Below, one piece after another: positions 11,041-22,305 of a stretch of 64,000 bases of DNA. How positions within the stretch are numbered: position 1 is the stretch's first letter; every line of letters starts with the position of its first letter. This stretch comes from Pristionchus mayeri. Its lineage: Eukaryota; Nematoda; Chromadorea; Rhabditida; Neodiplogasteridae. A program made the position numbers and the translations under genes. The stretch lies in assembly GCA_036245805.1 (NCBI GenBank), contig BTRK01000006.1, forward strand, positions 7,171,613 through 7,235,612, given 5' to 3'. Below the pieces are notes generated by a model. That model saw only the letters and a program-made list of their open reading frames with translations. It did not search any database and was not told the origin of the DNA.

Positions 11041-11550
11041 CTACCGCATACTGATTATTTTGATATATTTGTCAGCTCGGAGAAGATGGACAATTGAATC
11101 AGAGAGCCTACGCGCGAGGTTAGGAAGCTACTGGAACCGAAGTTGGCAGTGTTATTTCAATTGTGTCTTGGTAAGCATTTTATGGAGAAAATCAACCGAA
11201 AGTTTTCCGATCGCTACAAAATAGCTCAGATATCCACAGGCGCAATATTTTGATATATTTACGAGAACAAAGAAAGGTGCGAATTGAAACAAAGAGATTG
11301 CAAGCCACGTTAAGAAGCGACAGAAACCGAAGTTGGCAGGGTAATTTCGAATTTGTTTGGAACCACATTTTCCTTTTTAGAGAGTAAATCAATCGATAAT
11401 TGATGTGCGCACTAAAATTCCTGGACGCAGGCCACTCAGTAGTCCTACAATAGTGTGAAATTGTATTCAACTTGTGGCGCCAAAGGTATCGAACCAAACC
11501 GATTGCATGTAGAGTTGAAGCAGCTATGCAACCCAAAGTTGACAGGGTAA
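11041..11550 (+). repeat. three tandem exon-like units (period about 200 bp)
   Basis: Three diverged units end at 11150, 11340 and 11546. Each has an open frame with the pattern I-E-x-x-x-L-x-x-x-L-x-x-x-x-N: IESESLRARLGSYWNRSWQ in unit 1, IETKRLQATLRSDRNRSWQG in unit 2, IEPNRLHVELKQLCNPKLTG in unit 3. Units 2 and 3 end in CAGG directly followed by GTAATTT, a plausible splice donor; unit 1 is preceded by TTTGTCAG, a plausible acceptor. Related damaged units lie at 19405-19650. This could be a tandemly duplicated exon or a repeat derived from a coding gene; the protein family is not recognised. Confidence 0.5.
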
Positions 11551-12108
11551 TTTTGTAGGTGACGTTTCAACGCTCACAATAATTTAGCTACGACATGGTA
11601 ACGGAAACACGGTTAAGCGGTAGGCATGGCATCGGACGCACTATTGTGAGCATCAGCAAATTTTTTTCCGACCACCCTATCGTATCCAGTCGTTACCGTA
11701 CACGACTCACCCTGCTCTCGGCTACCGTATGCTTGGAGGGTCTCTTGCCGGATTGGGAGCGGGCGCGGCGCGGTATCGGTTGCCGGATGGTCGTCTCCTC
11801 GAGGCTGCAAGAAACTAATTAGAAATAATTTAACAATACTATTCTGGAGAAAATCAGCGGGAGCGAACCTAGCTTAGAATATCAGGCCTCTCACGATTCA
11901 TAAATCGGTTCCCGAGTTATAAGCAGAAATGTAGATGCAGCCTGCATGCAGCCTGGCTCGGCCGATCGAGATGGTGAAAAATGAACGAGACCACGATGTT
12001 CGGCACCCTCGAGAACCCTTACCACAAATTTTCGAAATATTTATGTGCCAGACCCTTCGGGGGATTGTTCGACTCTTACGCAAACGGGCTCCTATGGATG
12101 ATATAAGG

Positions 12109-12300
12109 CTGTTGAAACCCACAAGCGCGTGGTTTCAGAAAATCGCATGTTCGCTTTAAAAGCATCGATAAAACCTAAAGTATAAAATATCATGAATACG
12201 TTTTTACTGTAGATGTTCAGGCAAACACTATTGCCGCCCTTTCACCAACTACGGTCACGACGAGATTCAAGTGCGCATCGATAATCGCCTAGTAGAGTTC
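12109..12300 (+). repeat. dispersed repeat G, diverged copy
   Basis: Starts with CTGTTGAAACCCACAAGCGC and runs to a CTTTCACCAAC block, matching in order 31500-31720, the inverse of 46960-47125, and 48595-48760. This copy is the most diverged. Confidence 0.5.
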
Positions 12301-12459
12301 CCTTATTGGAAAATTTAGTAGCCTTTTAAGGTGTGTTTCAGGGTCTCTATATGGTTGATGAGCGTTTGTTTATTTAGCGGAACTGAAACTTATTTTAAAA
12401 AATTACACCAAAATGTTTCCAATAAAAGAATCTTATCGCCCTACCCTTACTGAACTCAC

Positions 12460-12526
12460 CTCATTCAGTGGGGGATACTCGTGAATCACTCCGAGCATTT
12501 TGATGTATAAATCTTCGTCCATGATC
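12460..12526 (-). CDS. candidate short coding exon, unknown gene
   Basis: The - strand segment lies between a CCTTTCAG acceptor and a GTGAGTTC donor and reads IMDEDLYIKMLGVIHEYPPL plus NE with no stop. Length 67 nt, exit phase 0. It looks protein-like, but I do not recognise the family. A further possible acceptor (CTGCAG at 12738-12743) upstream leads into MNVEITQDGWGP, whose donor is unclear. Confidence 0.45.
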
Positions 12527-13718
12527 CTGAAAGGAAGAATATCACGACCAAATAATGAAATCATACTATTGAAAATAATAAAATTACATTGCATCAGTGC
12601 TGGAAAAATTAGATGCCAAGTATTCCCGTATTCCGCTATGAACACAGAGGTTTCACAAGTATTTATTGTTCGTCTTGCATAAGCATGTTCAATGTTATTC
12701 GGGCCCCACCCGTCTTGTGTTATCTCAACGTTCATCCCTGCAGCTGCTAAGAAGGTAGAAATTAGGGTGAGAGTAATCAGAGTTGAATAATTGATTAAAA
12801 GTAATAACTCTGTGAGGGAGGCGCCAGAAGCATCGAGATGAATCGCCTCAACAACCTCGTCAATCGCTCACCCCTCATAGAACTAAAATATTCCTCGTAT
12901 GATATACCTCGTCCACCAACAACTGCATATTAAATCGATCGAGATCTATCTTCTCCACTCCTAATATTTGGCTTTAAATTCGTCTCTTAGGCAGAGAGTT
13001 TGTAGTGAGCAATGATGCAATTTGTTGAGAGGAAATTATAAGAAAATTTGTACCGAGAGCACACATGTTTCACGAATACCACAAGAGCAGGGCATCGGAA
13101 TTTATTCAATATTATCGTTGCTGCCGTTGTTACAAATAAAATGGATTTCTGACTCTCGCTGCAATGCAAATTTTGGTTTGGTGAAATTGTCACTCGCTTT
13201 GACGATTTCATCGAGAAAGGGACAGATTCGACTTGGAATCCCCATCACAGCCTCCAGAGGCATTTATGTGAACATCACAAGCCGATGGAATGGTGATTAT
13301 TGATTTTTACGATTTGTTTTCTCATTGTTTTGATGTGAACGCGATGCAAGTTGATATAGTATTGCAAATAGTTTTATTTTTGTACAAAATCGAGCACTCA
13401 CTGCCGAGGCGAAATTATAAAACAGATAAGGTAAGGGAGCAACATAAATGCACGTAAAGATGTCTCACATCACGCAACCTGCTACAATAACTTCGCGAAC
13501 ATTTCATGTTCCCACAATTACCAAGGTTTCCACAGCAAACACTTTGTGTTCGATGTTCATCACTCGCATGTGGTGAGGGCGTATGCTGAAGACTCCTATC
13601 CTAAAGTAATAAAAAACTGCACACACTATTCGCTTTAAAAATAACATTTGTCATCTCGAGTAAAATCCCATTCGCTTTGATCGAGTACGACGATGAGTAG
13701 GGAGACATTCAAACTCAC

Positions 13719-13829
13719 CTCGTCTTTCTTGCCAGCGGCCATACCGCGAAGATCAATCGGCGGATGCAGCTTCAAAAAGGGTGGAATTAGGGAGGCGGCC
13801 AACATGTCAGATTCTGGTTTCTGAGAATT
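13719..13829 (-). CDS. candidate coding exon, unknown gene
   Basis: A 111-nt exon (37 codons, phase 0 in and out) lies on the - strand between a GTTTTCAG acceptor and a GTGAGT donor. It reads through residues including SDMLAASLIPPFLKLHPP and IDLRGMAAGKKDE. Its phase matches the exon at 13978-14078 immediately upstream on the same strand. This is the best cellular-gene candidate in the first 20 kb. Function unknown. Confidence 0.55.
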
Positions 13830-13977
13830 CTGAAAACGTTAATAGCTCTTCCAAAACCGATTCACGTGAGTTCTGTAAGTGAAAATATATAAACACGATA
13901 TTTTAGAGTAGAATGAGTGAACGAACGAGGCATGCATGATTCTGGGAACACAATATTGAAATCACCAGTTACCGTAC

Positions 13978-14078
13978 CTCATCTTTATCGTCCTTGTTAA
14001 TATCCGCCTGAAAGCTCCTAAACCGAGATTCATCTTTAATTCGATCAATCAATAATCTACCAACCATTTTAATATCTT
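13978..14078 (-). CDS. candidate coding exon, unknown gene
   Basis: The - strand segment is bounded by a TTTTTGCAG acceptor and a GTACGG donor, with an open frame including MVGRLLIDRIKDESRFRSFQ and ending ADINKDDKDE. It joins in phase 0 to the exon at 13719-13829 across a 148-bp intron. The acidic tail plus donor is duplicated at 25831-25862, indicating partial duplication of this locus. Confidence 0.55.
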
Positions 14079-14734
14079 CTGCAAAAAAAATCCAGGGAAA
14101 GGTATCTCACAAAATGTATGTTGATTTTTTCAAACTCATTTTTTCAAAAAAATTGGTTTTCGGATCATAATTTTTCCAAACATTGTCCAATCGGATAGGG
14201 CCAAATATAAATGATTCTTAAAACATTTTTCCGCACAATTTGAGACCCATACCGTGTCTGTAGCTCAACTGGGAGCTAAGCCGGACGCAAAACCGGAAAA
14301 TTCCTAAAAGCCGGCTCTGGGACCTGTGACTTGGATTTTTCGAAAATTTGTCTTCAATATATGCTTTCAACATATTATGAACCGAAACAAAAAATAAAAA
14401 TTGGAAATTGTTCCCTAAGGGGCTAATTTACCCCCACTAACTCGTGATAAGTGTGTTAGAACGACCAATCTTCCTTTATATAATGCTTCTTTGTGTATGC
14501 CAATAACCACTTCGTACGGCTCCTCAGTTTCTGTATTCTGAAGGTAAGAATATTAACGTAGGGTCAAGGTAGAACAAGTAACCAATCGATAATATGGGCA
14601 GTGAGAAGTGTGTGTCAGATGTGCACAAACGCCGACAAATTAAAAGTGCCCTGTCTATTTCCGTGTTTCGCTATGTAAAGACTGGTTTCATTATTATTAC
14701 TTACTCACTCGGACCGTGATTCCTCGGCATTGTA

Positions 14735-14945
14735 CGCTACAGGAAATAAAGGGGTCAGAGATACGGCTTCTTAAGGTCGATATTCGTAATGTACATGATC
14801 ACAAATATCAACCTTGAGAAGCCGGAGATATGTACAAATTCGTTTTCTAAGGGTTGAAATACGTTAGAAAACTTTAACTCGGCTAATTCTGAGATTTTTA
14901 ATTTTTGGCCTCAAAAACACCGAAAAAATACCTGTTTTTCAGAAG
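14735..14945. repeat. relic related to foldback FB7
   Basis: Shares with FB7 (61027-62210) the blocks CTACAGGAAAT, GGTCAGAGATAC, ACAAATTCGTTTTCTA and ATTTTTGGCCTCAAAA in the same order, but with most of the arms missing. Only half of the palindrome is represented. Confidence 0.65.
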
Positions 14946-15019
14946 GGAGAATCTAATTCTATCATATTTCCTTTGCTAAGCTATAGATGTTTCTAATAGC
15001 ACATCTGAGGAATAATGTT

Positions 15020-15320
15020 GACAAAGGTGCGTTGAGTTACAAGGATGCCCCAAGAGGTGGGCGGGCTACACTTGGCCAATTAGTCCGAAGTTCTTCTTTC
15101 AAACTTACAAACACATTTCCTTTACCGACTCGGGATATTTGCAAGGCAACATTGAAATAAATCTGCCCTATAATTTAGGGTAGATGACTGACTTTTATGC
15201 GCCGTGGGAGAATGAATAAAAGAGGTAATCGAAAAAAAATAAATTTTCAGGATAGGCAGGTTTGTGTTTCGATGATGCCTTAAAAGATCGACGGGTTATT
15301 TTCATCCAATGAGTCTCTGG
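15020..15320 (+). repeat. dispersed repeat B, upstream part
   Basis: Begins GTTGAGTTACAAGG and is homologous to 63545-63720, with the same open frame VELQGxPKRxAG in both. It continues through TTATGCGCCGTGGGAGAATG to a TTTTCAGG boundary and then the GTTTCGATGATGCCT block, the 5' half seen in other B copies. The conserved frame and splice-like boundary suggest an origin from a spliced gene. Confidence 0.5.
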
Positions 15321-16895
15321 CACGCGTGTCGCCTTAGAATCTAATAAACGTGATCGCAACCGAAAAATCGAGAACGAGCAAGATAGGTGGTCCATAGGGT
15401 CCCCCACAAGATAGCGTCGAGCTTTTATGCATATCACTAATTTCTGACTTTATTTAGGTCTTTAAAGTTTTTTGCGTGGCCGTAAATATGCGAAATTTGG
15501 AGGCATACAGATCTTTTAAAATGCAATTAAGTAACAAACTTAAAATAACGATTTGTTCCTAGCATTCATAAGAGTGACCTTATGCAATTGGGTTGCCATT
15601 ATTTTAATTTGCATTTTTATAAATCGATTAAAATAAATCATTTTGATCACAAATAGAAGCCAGCTGAGGTCGGTCGATCCGTGCAGCGAGGTCGCACAAA
15701 CGAGCGAGAGAGAACTGAGATCGAAAAACTGAGACCGAAAACTGAGACCGAAGAGATTCTGTGTAGGAACGAGGATCGAGTGAGTCGGACGTTATCTTAT
15801 TGGAATCCTTATAGCCTTGCTCATGTAAAGGTAAGTGAGAAACTGACGAGGCGGTTTTGCGAAATTTTATATATTCCTATCAGTGCCGGAATTCTCGAAA
15901 AATTGAGCACGCAAAATCTAATCTGTTCTTCCTGCAACTGGAATCATGTGGTTCGGAAAAAAACAAATACTGCTGAACGAAGAGGAAATCATGTTTTGAA
16001 TATGAATAAAGCCATCAATAATTACTTCCATTCCTTCCGTTTGCAGCCGTGCCTTCCTCTCCTTCACTGCGTCGACAACGTCCTGTGGTGCACAGCATTA
16101 AGAGTGGGGCTCTGACTATATTCAATAGCCGAGCTATCTTAATCGGCCTGGTGCGACTCATTGACAATTTTATGTGGACATGTGCATTGAGGTTGCACTC
16201 TTAACTTATCAACCCAGTTTTACTGCATCGCGAATTCTTCTTCGATTAAAAAATAAATAACAATAATGGATCAACTGCTTTCACTTCACGACGAAGATGT
16301 ATAATAACAGTGCGTTCGCGTAAGAATCGCATACCCACAGGTACAGCAAAATAGGCAGTTTGGGATTTTAACAGTTGCTGATGCGATAATCACTTCACTC
16401 AATATGTAAACTTTAAAACTCGTGCTGAAAATATTCTTGACCTGATTCTATGTAATAGTGATATTGTTAAAAACGTTAACCCAACCCTCCCTTTTTCGGA
16501 CCGCACGCGTATTAAATTCTCTATTTCTGCCCCCTTCCTCCCTTAGGCGATTTCATTCCGTCTAGACGATATCATCTTGCTAATTGGGATTCCATAAATT
16601 AACACATCTCCTCTCATGATTTGACGCTCGCTCTTTCTTACCTCGACGCTGAGAATGCATTCAATTACTTCAGTAACGTTTTTTGGTACCTGATCATTAA
16701 AACATAAATATGTATTTAATCAAAACGAACGCATCCTACCTAATCCCTCAATTCTCTAAACGGTAAAGATTTTTTTACTCATACCGTATCCCCTTCTTAC
16801 TTTTATGCTGTGAACAGTGTCTCTGCCTAGACGCATTTTCTAGTCAGACAAATCGACTAGAGGGGTCCATTTGCAAAACCATTTGCGAAGCAGAT
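15321..16895. other. no gene recognised; one repeat C fragment
   Basis: Holds short tandem copies of CTGAGACCGAAAA at about 15714-15753 and, near 16170-16215, a repeat C fragment (TGTGCATTGAGGTTGCA, then AACTTATCA). I see no supported exon. Confidence 0.4.
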
Positions 16896-17104
16896 TAGGG
16901 TTGGCAAAAATTTTGAAAAGACCAATTCGTTGCGCGAAATGAGTGCGGAATGAGTAAGAAAGTAAAACGCTCTCTCATTGTATGGGACTCTGAGAGTCTG
17001 AAAGTAAACGAACATTTGATTTCTGATACATAATGCGAAAGAGTCGTTGAATCCAAGAGTTCCAAATTTTCAAACTCGTCTCTGGACTCATTTTGCCAAC
17101 CCTA
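16896..17104. mobile_element. hAT-like MITE
   Basis: Ends are inverted: TAGGGTTGGCAAAA on the left and TTTTGCCAACCCTA on the right. Flanking octamers AAGCAGAT and CAACAGAG match at 5 of 8 positions, consistent with a decayed 8-bp hAT target duplication. 209 bp, non-coding. Confidence 0.7.
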
Positions 17105-17321
17105 CAACAGAGGGGTGTCACAACCCACAAAGGATTTTTCGCGATCAAGAAAATGGTTTTTTTCCGGTTGTGATAGTGTGCGCTCAGTGAGTGATCAGAC
17201 TTATCAACAACGGCAATTAAATAAACAAACGCTGAAACCTCCGATTTGAGCAGGTATTTTGCACTAGAAATTCGAGATGAATCTGAGAATTCGCACATTA
17301 AGGAAAGAACGTTCCACTCAC

Positions 17322-17384
17322 TGGCCGAACTCGAAGGAAGTACTCCAGACTATTCTGAAGCAGCGGAGAAGGGGGGAGGAGTGA
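17322..17384 (-). pseudogene. diverged copy of the 8411-8494 exon
   Basis: Acceptor CTTGCAG and donor GTGAGTGG flank a sequence aligning with the exon at 8411-8494, including the terminal CGGCCA before the donor. It is shorter, with an internal deletion, and lies just upstream of the LINE, so it is probably a fragment. Confidence 0.4.
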
Positions 17385-17408
17385 CTGCAAGATGAATTTA
17401 TTATTTGA

Positions 17409-19272
17409 ATGATACAAGGGAAGAAGATCTTAGAAGGACTGGTGATTGTTATACATACCGGCGCCGAAGCAGTGAGATACCATGACATATTTATCGAGAG
17501 TAGAGTAAAGTATGATGAGAAGAAGTTTGAGTGCCGTAAAGTTATTCATGAAGCTAAGATGAACGCTTATGATGACCTGTATGAGAGATTAGACGGACCA
17601 GAAGGAGAGCAAGAGGTGTATCGATTGGCGAAGAAGCGAGATAGAATGAAGAGGGATATAAAAGAGGTTAAATCGATCTATGATCGAAAAGGTGTGATAT
17701 TGCGGAGGGAAGATTAAGTGAGGGAAAGATGGCGAGAGTACTTTGACGAGTTACTCAATGTAGAAAAACCCCAAACCCTGATGAGAGAGGCAGAGGAAAT
17801 TGAGGAAGAGGTATTGGACTGGAGCCTGGAAGAAGTGAGGTGGGCTATCGGAAGATGCCCGTGGCGGAAAGCATATGGACCAGATAATATACCAGTTGAT
17901 GCATGGAAGGCAGTAAGAGAGAAGGGAGTTTGGTGGATAACGAGGCTATTCAATCGGATAATCAGAGGGAAGAAAATGCATGATGAGTGGAGGAAGAGTG
18001 AGATCGTCACAATCTATAAAGGGAAAGGTGATGTAAGAGACTGTGGGAATTAACGCGGAATCAAGTTGATATCTAATACGATGAAGATCCTTGAAAGATG
18101 TGTTGATAGAAGACTGAACGAAATAGTGGAATTGAACCAGACCCAATTTGGATTTGTGAGCGGTTCTTCCACATCAGAGCTAATGTTCCTTCTGAATCAG
18201 ATGGTTGAACGAAACATTGAATTCGGACAGAAGCAGTACGTAGCATTTCTTGACCTTGAAAAGGCGTACAATCGGACACCGAGAAGGCAGATATGGAGAA
18301 GCTTGAGGGAGAAAGGAGTGACTGAGTCATATGTGACAATGATTAAAGATATGTATGAAGGGGCATCGGCAATTGTTCGAACTCCTTTCGGCGCAACACA
18401 ATATATTAGCATCCGAGTCGGCGTGCATCAGGGAAGTGCGTTGAGCCCCCTGCTCTTCATTACCGTTCTCGAAACGGTGCTCGGCGATTGTCTGGAGATG
18501 GAACCGAACTGCCTAGCATACGCTGATGACTTATGTCTGATCGAATCTAATGTCACAAGATTAGAGAGTAAAGTGAAGGAAATCCAAAGGCGATTGGCAG
18601 CTGGAGGACTTACACTAAACACCCGGAAAACGGAGTTGGTGGTGATTGGTGGAAGCGAAGGAATAATTGAAGATGTTAACGGAGAAAGGATCCAGCAACT
18701 GAAGAAATTTCGGTATCTCGGGTCAATGGTACATGAATATGGAGGTTCTGAAAGAGACGTGAACAACCGAATAAGAACTGGTTGGGCCAAGTTCAACGCG
18801 TGTGGTGGTGTACTCCACGATAAGATAGATCGGATTCGATAGAAAGGCAAAGTCTATCGATCGATAATCCGCCTTGCAATGATGTACGGAAGTGAGAACT
18901 GGGCACTCACAGTTGGATTGGAGGATAGACTGAGTGTGGCTGAGATGAAAATGGCTAGATGGATCTGTCGGATCAGCATGAGAGATCGAGTTCGTAATGA
19001 AAGAGTCAGAGAAAAACTCGACATAGTGTCGATAGTCGATAAAGTGAAGGAGAATAGATTGCGATGGTATGGGCATATCAAGCGACGAGACAGAGATCAT
19101 CCATGCCAAAGGATACTCCAGTATCAGCCAACTGGAAGGCGACCAGTGGGGAGACCCAAGATGAGTTGAATGAAAGGAAACAGGCAAGATTTCGCAACGA
19201 AAGGATTGACAGAGAGGCACACTCTGAACCGAGACCTCTGGAGAGAGAGGACAGCACATCCAGACCCCGCCT
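17409..19272 (+). pseudogene. LINE (non-LTR retrotransposon) reverse transcriptase ORF, 5'-truncated
   Basis: Reverse transcriptase of a non-LTR element: GPDNIPVDAWK, IYKGKGDVRDCGN, FGFVSGSSTSE, VAFLDLEKAYN, VHQGSALSPLLF and the active-site box AYADDL are in order, followed by a C-terminal LRWYGHIKRRDRDHPCQRIL segment. No endonuclease domain lies upstream, so the copy is 5'-truncated. Damage is limited to four in-frame stops (17715, 18051, 18840, 19167) with no frameshift over 1.8 kb. The clade is RTE/CR1-like by motif style but not certain. Transcription would be + strand. Confidence 0.88.
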
Positions 19273-19373
19273 AGCGTGGAGAGAAGATTGTACAACGTGG
19301 AAGATAAATGATCCCAATCGTTTTCTTTGTTTTTTTGTAAAGACCCATATTGTATACCTTCGTCCTGGATAAA

Positions 19374-19402
19374 ATGATGATGATGATGATGATGATGATG
19401 AT
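19374..19402 (+). repeat. (ATG)n tail of the LINE
   Basis: 29 nt of pure ATG repeat follow the LINE ORF by about 100 bp. LINEs of the RTE and CR1 types end in short tandem repeats and not poly(A), so this is taken as the element's 3' terminus. It directly abuts the exon-like unit at 19405. Confidence 0.75.
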
Positions 19403-19404
19403 AT

Positions 19405-19650
19405 TTGGTTTTCAAATTAGTAGGGTAATCTACGAATTGAAACAAAGAAGCTTCGCGCGATGTTAAGTAGAGACTGAAGTCGAAGTTGACATGAAAAAAA
19501 TCGATCATTGACGCGATCGTCAATTCCTCGATACTACAGGCCACCATGTAGATCAAGGTATTGGTGGGTTATTTTATTCACCGTGGAGTGTTCTAACGAC
19601 TGATTGAAAGCGACGCAGGGAGCGATGCAACCCAAAATATACAGGGAGTC
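19405..19650 (+). repeat. two damaged copies of the 11-kb exon-like unit
   Basis: The first unit (about 19421-19491) contains RIETKKLRAML in the frame of the 11266-11340 unit, then two TGA codons where Trp is expected. The second (about 19590-19648) shares GATGCAACCCAAA and ACAGGG with the 11479-11546 unit. Same order as at 11 kb, about 160 bp apart. Confidence 0.5.
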
Positions 19651-19974
19651 ATCTCATTTTTTCACAACTAAATTCTTCTTCATAGCATCAAATAATCAAA
19701 AATCATCCGTTCCTTCAATGATAGTGCTCCGCAATCAATGGTAACTCGTGCAGTATCCGATCAGATATATTCCAGTTTCAACATGAACATAATAATATGT
19801 TCATTGTCAACACATTTAATCATACCGCACTTTCGAAGGCACAAATCAATTCATACAAACCTTCATCATACAATCACCTTATGTCATCGATCCAAATGAA
19901 TACTTGAATAGATCTCCATCGCCCACCATCCGATGGATCACACGAAAATAAACTAACGTTACTAATCAGGGTAT

Positions 19975-20285
19975 ATCACTTCTTGCGCAGTGGGACAATG
20001 ACATCGGGAAATGAGGAAATAGAGAATTAAATTTTCAGGCTAGATATTTTTATGTTTCAAGGATATCTCAAACGATCGGTTGATGTTAATCTCCAATGTT
20101 CAGTCATTCAATTGGAACAAATAATAAAAAGAACTGAATCATCACAGACTGGTCACGATGCCACTCACTTCCTCAGAATGGGCGAGGGCCTCTCTCATCT
20201 TTCACTTCTCAATGTAGTTTCCATCAGCAGTGACATCGCGTGCAAAGGAAGCAACTCGACTGCTACAACCGAAAATCGATAATCA
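19975..20285 (+). repeat. dispersed repeat B, copy 2
   Basis: Contains TTCTTGCGCAGTGGGA, the TTTTCAGG boundary, GTTTCAAGGATATCTCAAA, the ATCATCACAGACTGGTCACG block and CTCAGAATGGGCGA in that order, making it the most complete B copy. Confidence 0.6.
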
Positions 20286-20399
20286 GTGTGCGAGCTCAAT
20301 TACCGTAATGATTCGTTAGATTATATATTATTTACCAAAGCCAAGCTGAAGTACAGTAAGGTCACTAGAGGCAGCAAAACAACAACATTCGATGTTCAT

Positions 20400-21290
20400 C
20401 TAGCACCATTATTCGGAAATCATGAATTTCTCCCAAGCGCGCACGCAGCATCGTATGAACTATATCGGAGAAGGAAGATCACATAATCGCACTGGTCGCA
20501 ATTTCGGCCATAGCCATAAATACTATGGTTTTCTCAGACAGTGCATTTTATTATTTCGCTAATATTGTTATGCTATGGTCGGCATGTTCCGGAACTTTAT
20601 CCACTGATTTCACTCACCCTAGTCTCCGCGGGTAAGTGGTAGAGTGTCAATTAGAGCTATTCAATTTGCATCCTCTATAGCATCTCCGCAATTTCGAGCA
20701 TCACTTCGTACGGCACCTCACAATTACCAGTTTCATTATTGATTCTGAAAGGACGATTATTATGGTAAAGATTATTACGATTATTATTATTATGATATAC
20801 GTCAATTAAACAATTTACAATATGGACTGCGAAAAAAAGTCAAATTTAGGCATCACATAATTCCCGGAGCAACATGGTTTCACGATTACTACTTGGTCAG
20901 TCAGATCTCGATTTGTTGATTTTTGATCGATCAAATAGAAATTCAGTATACGAACGATGATTGATCGAGCAGGGCAATAGCGCAAAAAGTTTGACTGTAA
21001 AACGTTGCGGGATGTGTTCAAAACAAATCGCATACTAACAACATTTTTAGATTTCTCACAGCATTCTTAGATTTCTCACCGGTATGATTACTATCTACCG
21101 TATTGTTTTATCACCGTACATGCATTTAAAATCCTTAGACCTTATCGATTGTTGTAATAAAGACACATTTTCAAAAAAAACAAACATAATTTCGGCATTT
21201 ACGCGTTTACGCCGCACTACGATGCCCATGAATTATGTCAATGACGTCTCTGCCCTGCATTTCTGATTTAATTACGTTCGACCATGAAAT
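20400..21290. repeat. direct segmental duplication, copy 1
   Basis: Matches 23750-24590 in the same orientation over roughly 850 bp with small indels (shared blocks include CCAAGCGCGCACGCA, TATGCTATGGTCGGCATGTT, CGTACGGCACCTCACAATT). Inside, on the - strand, a CCTTTCAG acceptor precedes an open stretch containing CEVPYEVMLEIAEML that ends at a stop; the same exon-like piece recurs in copy 2 and, more diverged, at about 14480-14537. The right end of the homology is followed by a hAT MITE in this copy only. Confidence 0.75.
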
Positions 21291-21343
21291 ATTGGGACAG
21301 TCGACTGTCTCATTCATTTCAATTGGGATAGTCGACTGTCCGA

Positions 21344-21704
21344 TAGAGTTGTCTATCCGAAATTCACTTCGCAATGCATTGATTTGCATTCCCATTTCCC
21401 TTTTCGTAATTCGGGCGAGCCGGTCTATTTTTCGCAATCACTTCGCAATTTTTGCGAAGCGATTGCGAAAATATAAACTATATTTGACACACGAAACATA
21501 ACTCATCACTCGTGATCAACTGAAGGAACTCTTCAACTCGTCGATGGGAGAGAAGGGGGAATGAAAGTAAATTGATTGCGAAATTGCGAAAGATTGCGAA
21601 ATGCACGTTTTCGCATTCGAATTGGGAGAGGTTCGACCGCATTGCGAAATGATTAAATTGAGGAATGAAAAATATGAGTTTCGCATTTCGAATAGACAAC
21701 CCTA
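21344..21704. mobile_element. hAT MITE with perfect 8-bp target duplication
   Basis: TIRs TAGAGTTGTCTATCCGAAAT and (right end) TTCGAATAGACAACCCTA are flanked by CTGTCCGA on both sides (21336-21343 and 21705-21712). 361 bp, internally rich in TTCGCAATx repeats and non-coding. The insertion lies just beyond the duplicated block and is absent from the equivalent position near 24590. Confidence 0.9.
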
Positions 21705-21824
21705 CTGTCCGATAGGCGAGAGAACATTCCCACTCCGACTCATTCCTGTCTTTCACCGCCCGCGCAAAGCGGTCGGCTCAGACAGTTTTTGCCCTCCTTA
21801 GTAATAAATAACTCAATTGTTGAT

Positions 21825-22305
21825 TGTTTGCCTCCGTGTGCATTGAGGTTGCATCCATAACTTATCATCTCAGAAAAACTGGCGCGCTAGTATATCTGCG
21901 AGCATCTGTCGAATAAAAACGAAATGCATTGATCGATCTAATGGTCGTAGCTTTCACATTACATCAATGGGGATACTTACAATATAAGACAATTCAGATA
22001 TCAATGGATAATTTAAATTTCATATGCTGATGTCATTCAAGCCCTCTATAAGCTGTGATGTGGATTACGAGTTGATTCTGCTTCCTTCAGTGGTGGAAGA
22101 TGTGCGGATCCGTCTCATCAATCCAATTAGGTGCCGAACATGGCAATCAGAGATACCTTGCTTTTGTTTTAACGATTTAGAGAGTTCACATTGACTAAAT
22201 GTTGGTGTCCCGTCTCTTGCATTATTCGTGAAACATGTGTTCTCTCGGTAGCAATATTCCTAAAATTCCGTTCAACACGGATCTCCTGTAAGATTGCAGG
22301 AACCG
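21825..22305. repeat. dispersed repeat C, copy 2
   Basis: Starts TGCCTCCGTGTGCATTGAGG and runs through CATTACATCAATG, AGCTGATGTC-like and GTGCCGAACATGGCAATCAG blocks to a GTGAAACATGTGTTCTCTCGG block. Same order as at 45640-46100. Foldback FB2 begins immediately after it and may be inserted in it. Other fragments lie near 13060, 16170, 41480 and 57110. Confidence 0.65.

Noticed and set aside
14255..14325. tRNA-like segment with TAGCTCAACTGGGAGC
   Set aside because: The A-box and D-arm look good, but there is no B-box (GGTTCGAnTCC) and the anticodon and T arms do not fold, so it is not called as a tRNA gene.
21290..21345. GACAGTCGACTGTC palindromes
   Set aside because: Short perfect palindromes with no paired terminus or known operator context; left as flanking sequence of the hAT MITE.
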